DNA of 64,000 nucleotides from Clostridiales bacterium (GTDB taxonomy: Bacteria > Bacillota > Clostridia > Caldicoprobacterales > DTU083): positions 90,668 to 154,667 of the forward strand of contig DUSN01000070.1 in assembly GCA_012842605.1 (NCBI GenBank), in the 5' to 3' direction. The position numbers and the translations under genes are program-made. The notes beneath the pieces were generated by a model. That model was not told where the DNA came from, made no database searches, and saw nothing but the letters and a program-made list of their open reading frames with translations. Shown one piece after another: positions 34,996 through 43,906 of the stretch; the stretch's first letter is position 1, and each line of letters begins with the position of its first letter.

Positions 34996-35987
34996 GATAC
35001 TATGCCACCGTTGTCATACTGGCTTTTTTATCTACTCTGCTGATGGGCATTTTATTGATTCCATGGCTGAGAAGGCTTAAATTAGGCCAGACAGTAAGGG
35101 ATGACGGTCCTAAAACCCATCTTTCCAAATCCGGAACTCCTCAAATGGGCGGAATTATATTCTTGATTCCCTTAATCCTTATCAGCTTGCTATTGCCTAA
35201 GGGAAACCGTGAATATGTTATGGTGGCTGCCATTACTACAGCAGCATTCGGCATCATTGGTTTCATTGATGATTATATAAAGGTAGTAAAAAAACGTTCT
35301 CTTGGCCTTCGCGGTTACCAGAAAATTATCAGCCAGCTGGTGGTGGCGGTAGGATTGGCATTTTATGCATACAACAATGAATATATCGGAAGCAGCATGA
35401 TCATACCCTTCTTAGGAACTGAATGGGATCTTGGAATTTTCTATATTCCTGTGGCTGTTTTTATCATTATAGGCACAGTAAACAGTGTGAACCTGACTGA
35501 CGGATTAGACGGGCTGTGTTCAGGAGTTACCCTTATTGTATCCGCCACCCTGAGCATTATCATAACTTCAGCATGGCAGATGGCTGATGAGCAAGGTTTG
35601 TCATGGCTGGCTGACAATTATCAGGATCTGATTGTGTTTTCTGCAGCTTTAACAGGTGTCTGCCTGGGCTTCTTGAGGTATAATGCATATCCTGCTCAGG
35701 TGTTCATGGGTGATACCGGAGCTTTTGGATTGGGCGGGGCTGTCTCCGCTTTGTCTATTTTGCTCCGGATTCCGCTTTGGCTGCCGATTATAGGCGGGGT
35801 TTATATGGCTGAATCCATTTCAGACATAATACAAGTGGCATCTTTCAAGCTGCGGGGCAAGCGGGTTTTCAAAATGGCGCCCCTGCATCATCATTTTGAG
35901 CTTTTAGGCATGCCTGAAACCAAGGTGGTTTCCATGTTTATGATTGCAACAGCGGTTCTGTGCCTGTTTGCATTATTGAGTATTTAG
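34992..35987 (+). CDS. mraY: Phospho-MurNAc-pentapeptide translocase
   Basis: Integral membrane enzyme that makes lipid I by transferring phospho-MurNAc-pentapeptide to undecaprenyl phosphate. Ten hydrophobic segments, catalytic FIDDYIKVVKKRSLGL, NLTDGLDGLCSG, FMGDTGAFGLGG and the HHHFE motif APLHHHFELLG. 331 aa, start ATGA-coupled to murF. The membrane partner of MurG, whose gene is not found in this cluster. Confidence 0.95.
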   Translation: MRYYATVVILAFLSTLLMGILLIPWLRRLKLGQTVRDDGPKTHLSKSGTPQMGGIIFLIPLILISLLLPKGNREYVMVAAITTAAFGIIGFIDDYIKVVKKRSLGLRGYQKIISQLVVAVGLAFYAYNNEYIGSSMIIPFLGTEWDLGIFYIPVAVFIIIGTVNSVNLTDGLDGLCSGVTLIVSATLSIIITSAWQMADEQGLSWLADNYQDLIVFSAALTGVCLGFLRYNAYPAQVFMGDTGAFGLGGAVSALSILLRIPLWLPIIGGVYMAESISDIIQVASFKLRGKRVFKMAPLHHHFELLGMPETKVVSMFMIATAVLCLFALLSI

Positions 35988-35999
35988 GAGGACATTTAT

Positions 36000-37361
36000 A
36001 TGGAATTGAACGGTAGAACCGTGCTTGTAGTCGGTCTGGCCAGAAGCGGGGTTTCAGCTGCCAGGCTTCTTTATGAAATGGGTGCACAGGTTTTAGTAAG
36101 CGACAGGAAAAGCGAAGCCGACATCATGGATGCGGTTAATGAACTGAAGAGCCATACTGATTGTGAATTTTATCTGGGGCAGGATCCGGATCATCTCGTT
36201 GATCAAGTGGACTTGATAGTAATTAGTCCCGGTGTACCTGCTGATTCCCCGTTTATAGTAAAGGCTGCTGATATGGGAACAGAAGTGATAAGTGAAGTGG
36301 AACTGGCGTATAGATTATGTAAGGCTCCTATAGTAGCGGTAACAGGCACCAACGGAAAGACCACCACCACTGCGCTTATCGGAGAGATTCTGAAGGCAGC
36401 CGGCATTACCACTCATGTAGTTGGAAATATAGGGATACCTTTTTCAGGAAAGGTAAAGGAAATTGCTCAAGATCACATGGTAGTGGCTGAAATAAGCAGC
36501 TTTCAGCTTGAGACCATCGTCCACTTTAAACCCAGGATATCTCTGATACTAAATATAACAGAGGACCATTTGACCCGTCATAAGACCATGGAAAATTACA
36601 TAGCTGCCAAGTGCCGCATATTTGAGAATCAGGGCAGTGAAGATTATCTGGTTTTAAACGGGGACGACAGCATACTTACAGATATAAACCCAGGCAACGG
36701 TGTTAAGGTCTTTTATTTCAGCCGAAAACGGATATTAACAGAAGGAGCCTGGCTGGAAAACGGGCAGATTATAATGAACACAGGCAAAGGCCCTGTTGTG
36801 GTCTGTCCTGCATCACAGGTAGGAATCCCCGGTGCTCATAATCTGGAAAATGCATTGGCTGCCGTTGTGGCATCGGGACTTGCAGGAGCAAAGCCTGAGA
36901 TAATTGCCAAAGTATTGCATGAATTCCCAGGCGTGGAGCACCGTATTGAAAAAGTGGATACCATCAATGGCATAACCTTCTACAATGATTCAAAAGGTAC
37001 AAACCCCGACTCTTCCATTAAGGCTGTTCAGTCCATGACACGTCCTACAATTCTGATTGCCGGAGGTATGGATAAGCACAGCAGCTTTTCAGAGTTTGTT
37101 GACAGCTTTGGAGACACGGTTAAGGCATTGGTGCTGCTGGGGGAGACTGCCGAAAAAATTGCAAAAACTGCAAGAGAAAAGGGATTTGAAAACATTTACA
37201 TGTCAAAAACGCTGCAGGAAGCAGTAGAAAAATCCTATGAACTTGCCTCTCCCGGTTACAATGTACTCCTTTCCCCGGCCTGTGCAAGCTGGGATATGTT
37301 TAAGGACTATGAAGAGAGAGGAAGGTTGTTCAAGGAGGCAGTCAAGGCATTGAGGAGGTAG
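36000..37361 (+). CDS. murD: UDP-MurNAc-L-alanine:D-glutamate ligase
   Basis: Adds D-Glu to UDP-MurNAc-L-Ala. N-terminal Rossmann VLVVGLARSGVSAARLL, ATP loop AVTGTNGKTTTTALI, AEISSFQLETIVHFKP, ITEDHLTRHKTMENY, HNLENALAAV, VEHRIEKVDTINGITFYNDSKGTNPDSS and LLSPACASWDMFKDYEERG cover the entire family. 453 aa. GGAGG 12 bases after mraY stops. Confidence 0.95.
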   Translation: MELNGRTVLVVGLARSGVSAARLLYEMGAQVLVSDRKSEADIMDAVNELKSHTDCEFYLGQDPDHLVDQVDLIVISPGVPADSPFIVKAADMGTEVISEVELAYRLCKAPIVAVTGTNGKTTTTALIGEILKAAGITTHVVGNIGIPFSGKVKEIAQDHMVVAEISSFQLETIVHFKPRISLILNITEDHLTRHKTMENYIAAKCRIFENQGSEDYLVLNGDDSILTDINPGNGVKVFYFSRKRILTEGAWLENGQIIMNTGKGPVVVCPASQVGIPGAHNLENALAAVVASGLAGAKPEIIAKVLHEFPGVEHRIEKVDTINGITFYNDSKGTNPDSSIKAVQSMTRPTILIAGGMDKHSSFSEFVDSFGDTVKALVLLGETAEKIAKTAREKGFENIYMSKTLQEAVEKSYELASPGYNVLLSPACASWDMFKDYEERGRLFKEAVKALRR

Positions 37362-37365
37362 AAAG

Positions 37366-38457
37366 GTGAATAAAAAGCCTGTTGATTTTACCATACTTTT
37401 AACTACTGTAATACTGGTTGCTTTCGGTGTAGTAATGGTTTTCAGTGCCAGCTTCTATTATTCCTCCGAACGCTGGGGAGACGGTTTGTATTTCTTCAAA
37501 CGTCAATGCTTGTGGGCAGTCGTCGGGTTTGCCGGGATGTATATAGCTTCACGAATAGACTATTCAAAGCTGCAAAGGTATTCCAGGCTGTTTTTGATAA
37601 TCAGCGTCATTATGTTGATATTGGTCCTGATCATTGGAGAAGAACGAAACAATGCCAAGCGCTGGCTTGGAATCGGCAGTATGACTATCCAGCCTGCTGA
37701 GATAGCGAAATTTGCAATGATTTTATTCATATCTGACACCATTGCAAAAGGCAAAGGCAGGATAAAGTATTTCTTTAAAGGCATGCTGCCTATACTGCTT
37801 GTTGCCGGCCTTATATTCGGCCTTATAATTCTGCAGCCTAATATGAGCACTGCAGGCAGCATTCTGATTCTTACCATGCTCATGCTTTTTGTAGGAGGAG
37901 CCAATCTGTGGCACCTTGGCGGTTTGATTGCGGTTGGTGCCGGTGGTGCAGTTGTACTGACCATGATAGAAGACTACCGGGTATCCCGTTTTACTGCATT
38001 CATGGATCCCTGGGCAGACCCCTTAGGCGGCGGCTGGCAGTTGATACAGTCTTTATATTCCCTGGGCTCAGGCGGTTTGTTCGGGCTGGGGCTGGCAAAA
38101 AGCAGGCAAAAATACTTATACCTGCCCTATCCGGAAACCGACTTTATATTTGCCATAATCGGAGAAGAACTGGGGTTCCTGGGGGCAACCATTCTGATTT
38201 TGCTCTTTTTGACTCTTATATGGAGAGGAATCAGGGTAGCCTTAACAGCACCGGATTTGTTTGGTAGCCTGCTGGCGACCGGAATCATTTCCATGATTGC
38301 AATACAGGTTATTATTAATATAGCGGTTGTAACAGCTTCAATGCCCCCCACCGGGCTGCCATTGCCATTTATAAGCTACGGCGGGTCGTCTCTTGCCATT
38401 TTTTTAACCAGCATAGGCGTTCTGTTGAACATATCAAGGCATTGCAAAGCTGCCTGA
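37366..38457 (+). CDS. ftsW: SEDS glycosyltransferase, FtsW/SpoVE type
   Basis: A polytopic peptidoglycan polymerase that acts with the class B PBP at the septum. Ten or so hydrophobic segments; the SEDS signatures AKRWLGIGSMTIQPAEIAKFAMI, LILQPNMSTA, GGWQLIQSLYSLGSGGLFGLGLAKSRQKYLYLPYPETDFIFAIIGEELGFLG and TGLPLPFISYGGSS. 363 aa. FtsW and SpoVE cannot be told apart from sequence; position favours the division protein. Start is GTG 37366 with GAGGAGGT upstream. Confidence 0.92.
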   Translation: MNKKPVDFTILLTTVILVAFGVVMVFSASFYYSSERWGDGLYFFKRQCLWAVVGFAGMYIASRIDYSKLQRYSRLFLIISVIMLILVLIIGEERNNAKRWLGIGSMTIQPAEIAKFAMILFISDTIAKGKGRIKYFFKGMLPILLVAGLIFGLIILQPNMSTAGSILILTMLMLFVGGANLWHLGGLIAVGAGGAVVLTMIEDYRVSRFTAFMDPWADPLGGGWQLIQSLYSLGSGGLFGLGLAKSRQKYLYLPYPETDFIFAIIGEELGFLGATILILLFLTLIWRGIRVALTAPDLFGSLLATGIISMIAIQVIINIAVVTASMPPTGLPLPFISYGGSSLAIFLTSIGVLLNISRHCKAA

Positions 38458-38535
38458 CAGGTGGAAATGCAATCAGCTGTTACCTTACTCCGGAATGTAA
38501 CACCTGAATTTTCCATGCATAGTATGGTATTAAAT

Positions 38536-38557
38536 CGGGATTTATGCTTAAATCCCG
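38536..38557. repeat. 8-bp inverted repeat in the ftsW-murA gap
   Basis: CGGGATTT (38536-38543) and AAATCCCG (38550-38557) pair perfectly around ATGCTT, with no T-run after, so it is not a simple terminator. It lies in the 136-base gap where murG would be expected. Confidence 0.45.
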
Positions 38558-38593
38558 TGATGCCATTGTAAGCGGAAGAAAGAGGTGTAAAAT

Positions 38594-39856
38594 ATGGGAA
38601 AGTTTCGAATCCGGGGAGGTAGGAGACTCGAAGGAGACATCCGGGTAATTGGAGCTAAGAACGCAATCTTGCCAATTCTGGCAGCGGTAATACTTACCCG
38701 AAAAACAGTTGTATTGTATGATTTCCCCCGTCTCGCGGATGTTGAAAATATGTTATTGATATTGCAATCCATAGGGTGTCAGGTAAAAAGAGAAGGTACC
38801 ACTCTCATAGTTGATCCATCCAATGTGAACAGTTGGGTGATACCTGACAGGCATGTTAAGGAAATCCGTTCTTCCATTGTTATGCTTGGTGCAGTGCTGG
38901 CAAGAATGAAGAAGGCAAAAATTACTTATCCCGGAGGCTGCGAAATCGGGCAGCGCCCCATAAACCTGCACCTGCATGGTCTTAGACAACTGGGTGTAAT
39001 AATTGACGAATCACATGGTTATCTGGAGTGCGAGGCTGCCAACATGGTGGGAGCCGATATCCACCTTGATTATCCAAGTGTAGGAGCAACTGAAAATATC
39101 ATGCTGGCTGCAACTTGTGCAAAGGGACGGACCATAATCAGAAACGCCGCTAAGGAGCCGGAAATCATCGACCTGCAGAATTTTATCAACAGCATGGGCG
39201 GCAAAGTCCATGGAGCAGGCAGCAATACCATAATTATTGATGGAGTTGACTCCTTTCATGAAACGGAATACACCGTAATACCTGACCGGATTGTAGCAGG
39301 CACCTACTTGATGGCAGCTGCTATCACAGGCAGCGAACTTGTTGTTCATAATGTAAACCTGGAGCATATACAATCTATAGTGACAAAGCTTAGAGAATCA
39401 GGCTGCATGATAACCCCTTATAAGGGAACGGATGCAGGCGCGGTTAAGATTAAGGCACCGCAGAGACTTTGGGCTATAGAACATACAAAGACATACCCCT
39501 ATCCAGGTTTTCCAACTGACATGCAGGCATTGCTCATGAGTGTTTTAACTGTAGCTAAAGGAACAAGCATAATTACCGAGAATATATTTGAGAACAGATT
39601 CAAGCATGTACCTGAGCTTATACGCATGGGCGCCAATATTCGCACAGAAGGAAAGATTGCAGTTATACAGGGTGTGCCGGTTCTGAAAGGCGCAGAGGTC
39701 AGCGCAAGCGACCTGAGAGGAGGAGCTGCGCTGGTTATAGCAGGTTTAAAGGCAGAAGGAGAAACCATTGTAGACAATATTCATCATATTGAAAGAGGAT
39801 ATGAAAACCTGGACCTTTGCCTGCGCAGTATTGGTGCTGATATTGAAAGAATATAG
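38594..39856 (+). CDS. murA: UDP-N-acetylglucosamine 1-carboxyvinyltransferase
   Basis: First committed step of peptidoglycan synthesis, transferring enolpyruvate from PEP. The catalytic Cys116 is in PGGCEIGQRPINLH, the residue attacked by fosfomycin. Other motifs: GAKNAILPILAA, TVVLYDFPRLADVENM, VGATENIMLAA, AKEPEIIDLQNF, TYPYPGFPTDMQA and DLRGGAALVIAGL. 420 aa. It is the second-copy place often seen in dcw clusters of Firmicutes. Confidence 0.94.
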   Translation: MGKFRIRGGRRLEGDIRVIGAKNAILPILAAVILTRKTVVLYDFPRLADVENMLLILQSIGCQVKREGTTLIVDPSNVNSWVIPDRHVKEIRSSIVMLGAVLARMKKAKITYPGGCEIGQRPINLHLHGLRQLGVIIDESHGYLECEAANMVGADIHLDYPSVGATENIMLAATCAKGRTIIRNAAKEPEIIDLQNFINSMGGKVHGAGSNTIIIDGVDSFHETEYTVIPDRIVAGTYLMAAAITGSELVVHNVNLEHIQSIVTKLRESGCMITPYKGTDAGAVKIKAPQRLWAIEHTKTYPYPGFPTDMQALLMSVLTVAKGTSIITENIFENRFKHVPELIRMGANIRTEGKIAVIQGVPVLKGAEVSASDLRGGAALVIAGLKAEGETIVDNIHHIERGYENLDLCLRSIGADIERI

Positions 39857-39860
39857 AAAA

Positions 39861-39916
39861 ATTGGATTAGCCATAAAACTTTGCTGAAAAGCAAGGTTTT
39901 ATGGTAAAATTCCAAT
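39861..39916. repeat. Long, almost perfect hairpin between murA and ftsQ
   Basis: The inner stem is CCATAAAAC T TTGCT (39871-39885), loop GAAA, AGCAA G GTTTTATGG (39890-39904): 15 bp with one T-G wobble and a GNRA tetraloop. The outer arms ATTGGA (39861) and TCCAAT (39916) add six more pairs, with internal unpaired bases. No T-run follows, so it is not an ordinary terminator. Possible roles are RNA processing, translation control of ftsQ or protein binding. Confidence 0.6.
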
Positions 39917-39949
39917 CTTAAGCGAGCGGGTTCCTGCGGAGGATAAATT

Positions 39950-40747
39950 ATGGGTTACAATGGGACAAGAAAACGAATACTGATGTTTCTGATATTATTG
40001 GTTTGTATTGCAGCAGTGGTGTTTATTGGCACTGAAGTTTTCCAGGTTGAAAATATTGTTATTCTTGGTAGCGGTACCTTGGATGATGATGTTATAATAA
40101 ACCTGTCGGGAATATCTTATGGCGACAATATATTTAAAATTAACAAGGAAAAGGTCAGACAGCGGATAGAGGGGAACGCTCCCTTTCCTATGGTACAAGC
40201 TATTTCCATAAGATTGCCTGATGAGGTAATAATTGCAGTGGAGGAAAGGGTACCGGCCGCTGTGATTCCTTACTTAAGCTCCAATATAATCATAGATTCC
40301 AGCGGATTCATCCTGGATATTGTTAAGCAAACCAATGAATTGTCCTATCCCACAATAGAGGGCATGCATATCAGCCGTCTTATTAAGGGAAGCGTCCTGG
40401 AGACAGCTGAGAGCGATAGTTATAAATTTAAAATAATGATCCGCATGCTGGAAGCTATAGCCAAATGGGAAATAGGCAGCATGATTCAGACAATATATCT
40501 GGATGATCCCGATCATGTAGAGCTTGTAACCCGGGATGATGTTCACGTTACTTTAGGACAAGCATTGGAACTTGACAGAAAGCTTGGATGGCTGCAATCC
40601 GATGCTTATACGGAAGTTTTAAACAGGGATGAAAAGGGCACACTTGATGTTAGTGTACCGGGAAAAGCAGTATTTCATCCTGAACCGGCTGCAGATGATG
40701 AGCAAGGGGAAGACGGTGATCAAACCAATGAAGAGGACGGCTCGTAG
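39950..40747 (+). CDS. ftsQ: Division protein FtsQ/DivIB
   Basis: A bitopic division protein: cytoplasmic N-terminus, membrane segment at about 9-27, then a POTRA domain (FQVENIVILGSGTLDDDVIINLSGISYGDNIFKINKEKV) and the beta domain with the conserved EERVPAAVIPY. The C-terminal tail is Asp/Glu-rich (AADDEQGEDGDQTNEEDG). 265 aa. Works with FtsL and DivIC in the divisome. It starts after the long hairpin at 39861-39916. Confidence 0.85.
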   Translation: MGYNGTRKRILMFLILLVCIAAVVFIGTEVFQVENIVILGSGTLDDDVIINLSGISYGDNIFKINKEKVRQRIEGNAPFPMVQAISIRLPDEVIIAVEERVPAAVIPYLSSNIIIDSSGFILDIVKQTNELSYPTIEGMHISRLIKGSVLETAESDSYKFKIMIRMLEAIAKWEIGSMIQTIYLDDPDHVELVTRDDVHVTLGQALELDRKLGWLQSDAYTEVLNRDEKGTLDVSVPGKAVFHPEPAADDEQGEDGDQTNEEDGS

Positions 40748-40761
40748 AATGAGGTGATGTA

Positions 40762-41472
40762 TTGAAGAATTTATTAGGCGGAAAAATTGCAATAATGCTG
40801 GTCAGCATAATATTGGGACTGATGCTGGCTGCTCAGTTTAAAAATGTACAGAATGTCGGCGGAAACGTATCTCTTCAGCGAGCACAGGAACTTACCAGCC
40901 AAATTCAAAAACTTAATCAGGATATTGCAAATCAGCAGAATCTCATTGCCGAACTGGAAAACCGGATTGCAGAATATGAAAATGCAGCAAAGGATGAAGG
41001 CAAGCTCACCGAAACCCTGAACAAGGATTTGGAACGTGCCCGTATACTTGCAGGTCTGGTAGAGCTGGAGGGAGCGGGCGTCATTGTAACAGTGAACGTC
41101 ATACCTTTTGAGGACTGGGGAGAAACCGGCATTGTTCGCAATGTATATCATGAAGATCTGTTAATGCTGGTAAATGAATTGAATGCTGCCGGTGCTGAGG
41201 CTCTTGCTATAAACGGTGAAAGAATAGTTTCCACCACCGAGATACGAAGTGCCGGAGATTATATAGTTATCAACACCAACAGGTACACAGCACCCTTTGA
41301 AATTAAAGCCCTGGGCAATCCGGAAACCCTGGAAGCTTCCCTTAAGCTGTTGGGCGGCGTAGCAGACATTTTGGGAGAGGAACTGGAGATAACTATCCGA
41401 AGAGAAGATAAAATTCGTATTCCCAAATATAACAGGCCTTTGCATTATGAATACGCCGTTCCTGTACAATAG
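40762..41472 (+). CDS. DUF881 division-associated membrane protein (first copy)
   Basis: A 236-aa protein: N-terminal membrane segment (about 6-26), coiled coil (QRAQELTSQIQKLNQDIANQQNLIAELENRIAEYEN), then the DUF881 domain (GAGVIVTVN, LMLVNELNAAGAEALAINGERIVSTTEIRSAG, INTNRYTAPFEIKALGNPETLEASLKL). Start TTG 40762 with GAGGTGA upstream. DUF881 proteins lie with sbp and FtsZ in Firmicutes and Actinobacteria, and probably act in division or sporulation; their biochemical role is unknown. Confidence 0.85.
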   Translation: MKNLLGGKIAIMLVSIILGLMLAAQFKNVQNVGGNVSLQRAQELTSQIQKLNQDIANQQNLIAELENRIAEYENAAKDEGKLTETLNKDLERARILAGLVELEGAGVIVTVNVIPFEDWGETGIVRNVYHEDLLMLVNELNAAGAEALAINGERIVSTTEIRSAGDYIVINTNRYTAPFEIKALGNPETLEASLKLLGGVADILGEELEITIRREDKIRIPKYNRPLHYEYAVPVQ

Positions 41473-41489
41473 GAACCGGGGGGATCAGG

Positions 41490-42236
41490 ATGAGTAAAAA
41501 TGACAGCACCATCTGGCTTATTACATTGGTTTGCATATTGCTTGGTTTTTTTGCAGTCAGAGCGTTTGAAGGTCCAAAGGTAGGAGCGGAAATAGGGGAA
41601 ATAGCTTCTCTGGAAAAAATAGAAAAGCTGGTGAATGAGAAAAAGGAATTGGAGTTAAAGAAGCAGGAAATGGATGAAATTATCAAACAGAAGGAGAACC
41701 GGCTTAAAGAGTACGAAGAGAATATTGCAGAATTAAACACTCAGTATCAGCAGATCCAAATGGAAATACAGGAAGCAAGGCTGGTTGCTGGACTGCTTCC
41801 GGTTGAAGGCCCGGGAGTAGAGATAGTGTTAAATGATCGCAAGCGGGATTCCTTCCTGTCCAATAATCCGCATATTATTTCATACTTTATAGTTCATGAC
41901 AGCGATATGCTTCATGTTGTCAATGAATTGCGGAGTGCCGGCGCAGAAGCAATTGCAATCAACGGCACCAGAATTATGGCTAATTCCCGTATCAGCTGCG
42001 GCGGACCAACCATAAATGTTGGCAAATACCAAAGATTTGCACCCCCATTTATTATACAAGCGATTGGGAATCCGGACCGGCTTATGGCAAGTTTCCAGCA
42101 GGAGGACAGCATATACCATGACTTGCAGGCATGGGGACTGGAGTTTCAGATCAGGAAAGTTGACCGGATAATAATTCCCCGCTATTTGGGTGAGCTGGAA
42201 TATATATATGCAAAAACTATACAGGAGGATGAATAA
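41490..42236 (+). CDS. DUF881 division-associated membrane protein (second copy)
   Basis: A paralogue of the gene before it, 248 aa with the same plan: membrane segment (9-25), coiled coil rich in Lys and Glu (about 40-95), then DUF881 (GPGVEIVLNDRK, MLHVVNELRSAGAEAIAINGTRIMANSRISCGG, APPFIIQAIGNPDRLMASF). The pair share the AGAEA(L/I)AING core but differ elsewhere, so they are diverged duplicates that may form a heteromer. Ribosome site GGGGGGATCAGG. Confidence 0.85.
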   Translation: MSKNDSTIWLITLVCILLGFFAVRAFEGPKVGAEIGEIASLEKIEKLVNEKKELELKKQEMDEIIKQKENRLKEYEENIAELNTQYQQIQMEIQEARLVAGLLPVEGPGVEIVLNDRKRDSFLSNNPHIISYFIVHDSDMLHVVNELRSAGAEAIAINGTRIMANSRISCGGPTINVGKYQRFAPPFIIQAIGNPDRLMASFQQEDSIYHDLQAWGLEFQIRKVDRIIIPRYLGELEYIYAKTIQEDE

Positions 42237-42237
42237 T

Positions 42238-42606
42238 ATGTGGCTGCCTCTGATTGGCATTATAATTGGAATTGTATTGGGAATGATGCTGCCTATTAAA
42301 ATTCCGACAGCATATTCTTCTTATATGTCTATTGCGGTACTGGCGGCCCTTGACTCAGTATTTGGAGGAATTCGATCCTCGCTGGATAAGCAGTTTGAAG
42401 CTGATGTATTCATATCCGGCTTTTTTGGCAATGCTGTGCTTGCAGCCGGCCTGGCTTATATAGGTGATCGTTTGGATGTTCCTATTTATCTGTGTGCTAT
42501 ATTTGTATTTGGTTACCGCTTGTTCAACAACTTTGCTCTTATCAGGAGGCATTTTTTGGGCCAGCTTAGAAAAAAGTCATTTTTGAAGGATAACTCAGGC
42601 AAATAA
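42238..42606 (+). CDS. sbp: Small basic protein (Sbp, DUF1290)
   Basis: Three or four hydrophobic segments in 122 aa: WLPLIGIIIGIVLGMMLPIKIP, SYMSIAVLAALDSVFGGIRSSLDKQFEADVFISGFFGNAVLAAGLAYIGDRL and VPIYLCAIFVFGYRLFNNFALIRR, the DUF1290 pattern. It sits with DUF881 genes before ftsA/ftsZ as in Bacillus. The ATG at 42238 is 9 bases after AGGAGG; the ATG at 42229 lies against that site, and longer readings overlap the previous gene. The role is unknown. Confidence 0.88.
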   Translation: MWLPLIGIIIGIVLGMMLPIKIPTAYSSYMSIAVLAALDSVFGGIRSSLDKQFEADVFISGFFGNAVLAAGLAYIGDRLDVPIYLCAIFVFGYRLFNNFALIRRHFLGQLRKKSFLKDNSGK

Positions 42607-42626
42607 TTATTTAACTTTGCATCAAT

Positions 42627-42657
42627 TTGTGATAACATATTCACAAGGTTGTATACT
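42627..42657 (+). promoter_or_regulatory. Inverted repeat and weak promoter upstream of ftsA
   Basis: TTGTGA (42627-42632), 8 bases, TCACAA (42641-42646), then TATACT (42652-42657). The left arm could serve as a -35 at a 19-base spacing. Arms resemble Crp/Fnr or Rex half-sites, but the spacing (8) fits neither consensus. Confidence 0.4.
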
Positions 42658-42682
42658 ACCAGGAAAAGTGAGGTTTCCTTCA

Positions 42683-43861
42683 TTGAGCAAAGCTGTCATG
42701 GCAATTGAGCTTGGCACAACGAAAGTATCAGTGCTGGCATGTAGAATTAGCCGCAATGGCAGCCTGGAGTTATCCGGTTTAGGACAAGCCGGATACAGTG
42801 GTATTCAGGACGACGGCTGGATGTCAGATAAAACAATATACCATGTATTGGACGCTGCTGTAGGACAAGCCCGGAAAATGGCCGGCCTTAAAATAGACCA
42901 ATGTGTTTTAGGCATTCCAAATGAGTTTTGCGGGGTAGTCAGTAACACAAAAGAAATAAACCTTGGTCGCACGGTATCCAAAAAGGATGTAATGGAGCTG
43001 CGCAAGCTGGTATCAAGTTACCCGCTGCCGTCACCGTGGAAAATAAACAATGTGTCATATGGCAGTTTTCTGGTGGACGGCAAGCCGGTAGGCAACCCAT
43101 TGGGTCTGCCATGTGAACAGCTGGGCCTGCAGGCTTCTGTAATATGCATCCGGGCTGATTTTGCACGAAATATAACTCGTATACTGAATACACTGAATTT
43201 AGAAGTATACCGGTGGATACCTACTTCATATGCTTGCGGCGAAGCGTTGATCACTCAGGAAGAAAGAGAAAAGGGAGTTATTTGGATAGATGTCGGAGGA
43301 GAGTCCACTGACTTAGCAGTATACAAAAATGGCATTCCTGTGTTATATGACTGGATTTCTCTTGGAGGGGCCGCTATAACCCGGGATGTTGCCACCGGTA
43401 CAGGGGCATCTGCCCAGGAATCGGAAAAACTCAAGAAATACTGCGTTCTGGGACTTGCATATAAAACAGACTCTGATGCTTCCGAAATGAATATGTCTAT
43501 TCGCAGCGGCAAGAACATCCAGAATATTCCTATGGAGTTTTTGCAGGAAATTGTAGAAGCCAGGATAGAAGAACTGTTGGAGATGGTACGGGATCGGATC
43601 ACAGCAGAAGACCTGTGGAAAGAATGCCATGGGGTAGTGCTGGCAGGGGGAGGTTTGGCGTTATATCGCGGAATCCGCGAGTTTGCTTCCCATACATTGG
43701 GATTGCCGGTGAGATTGGGTGTTCCCGATACAATTGGATTATCCTGTCCATCACTTTCAGCCGTATATTCCCTTGGCTGGAGCGGGTTGAAGTATTTTCC
43801 CGACGGCAGGGGAAGTATCAAAAGTGTGCTGATAAACTGGCTGAAAAAATTCAGATATTAA
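42683..43861 (+). CDS. ftsA: FtsA-like actin-fold division protein
   Basis: A membrane-tethering partner of FtsZ. Actin-fold motifs: MAIELGTTKVSVLACR (phosphate 1), QCVLGIPNEFCGVVSNTKEINLGRTVSKKDV (1C domain), VIWIDVGGESTDLAVYKNG (phosphate 2), LGGAAITRDVA and HGVVLAGGGLALYRGI (adenosine). The C-terminal amphipathic helix IKSVLINWLKKFRY would bind the membrane. The sequence is diverged from E. coli FtsA. Start TTG 42683 is 9 bases after GTGAGG; a TTG at 42617 gives an unconserved 22-residue extension. 392 aa. Confidence 0.75.
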   Translation: MSKAVMAIELGTTKVSVLACRISRNGSLELSGLGQAGYSGIQDDGWMSDKTIYHVLDAAVGQARKMAGLKIDQCVLGIPNEFCGVVSNTKEINLGRTVSKKDVMELRKLVSSYPLPSPWKINNVSYGSFLVDGKPVGNPLGLPCEQLGLQASVICIRADFARNITRILNTLNLEVYRWIPTSYACGEALITQEEREKGVIWIDVGGESTDLAVYKNGIPVLYDWISLGGAAITRDVATGTGASAQESEKLKKYCVLGLAYKTDSDASEMNMSIRSGKNIQNIPMEFLQEIVEARIEELLEMVRDRITAEDLWKECHGVVLAGGGLALYRGIREFASHTLGLPVRLGVPDTIGLSCPSLSAVYSLGWSGLKYFPDGRGSIKSVLINWLKKFRY

Positions 43862-43906
43862 TTATTTAAGTTTTATATACTCAACACATAAAGGGGAGGG
43901 TACGGC

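Noticed and set aside
38458-38593. Possible murG remnant between ftsW and murA
   Set aside because: No MurG motif can be read in any frame of these 136 bases.
42627-42646. Rex or Crp operator upstream of ftsA
   Set aside because: The half-sites resemble both, but the 8-base spacing fits neither consensus, so no regulator is named.
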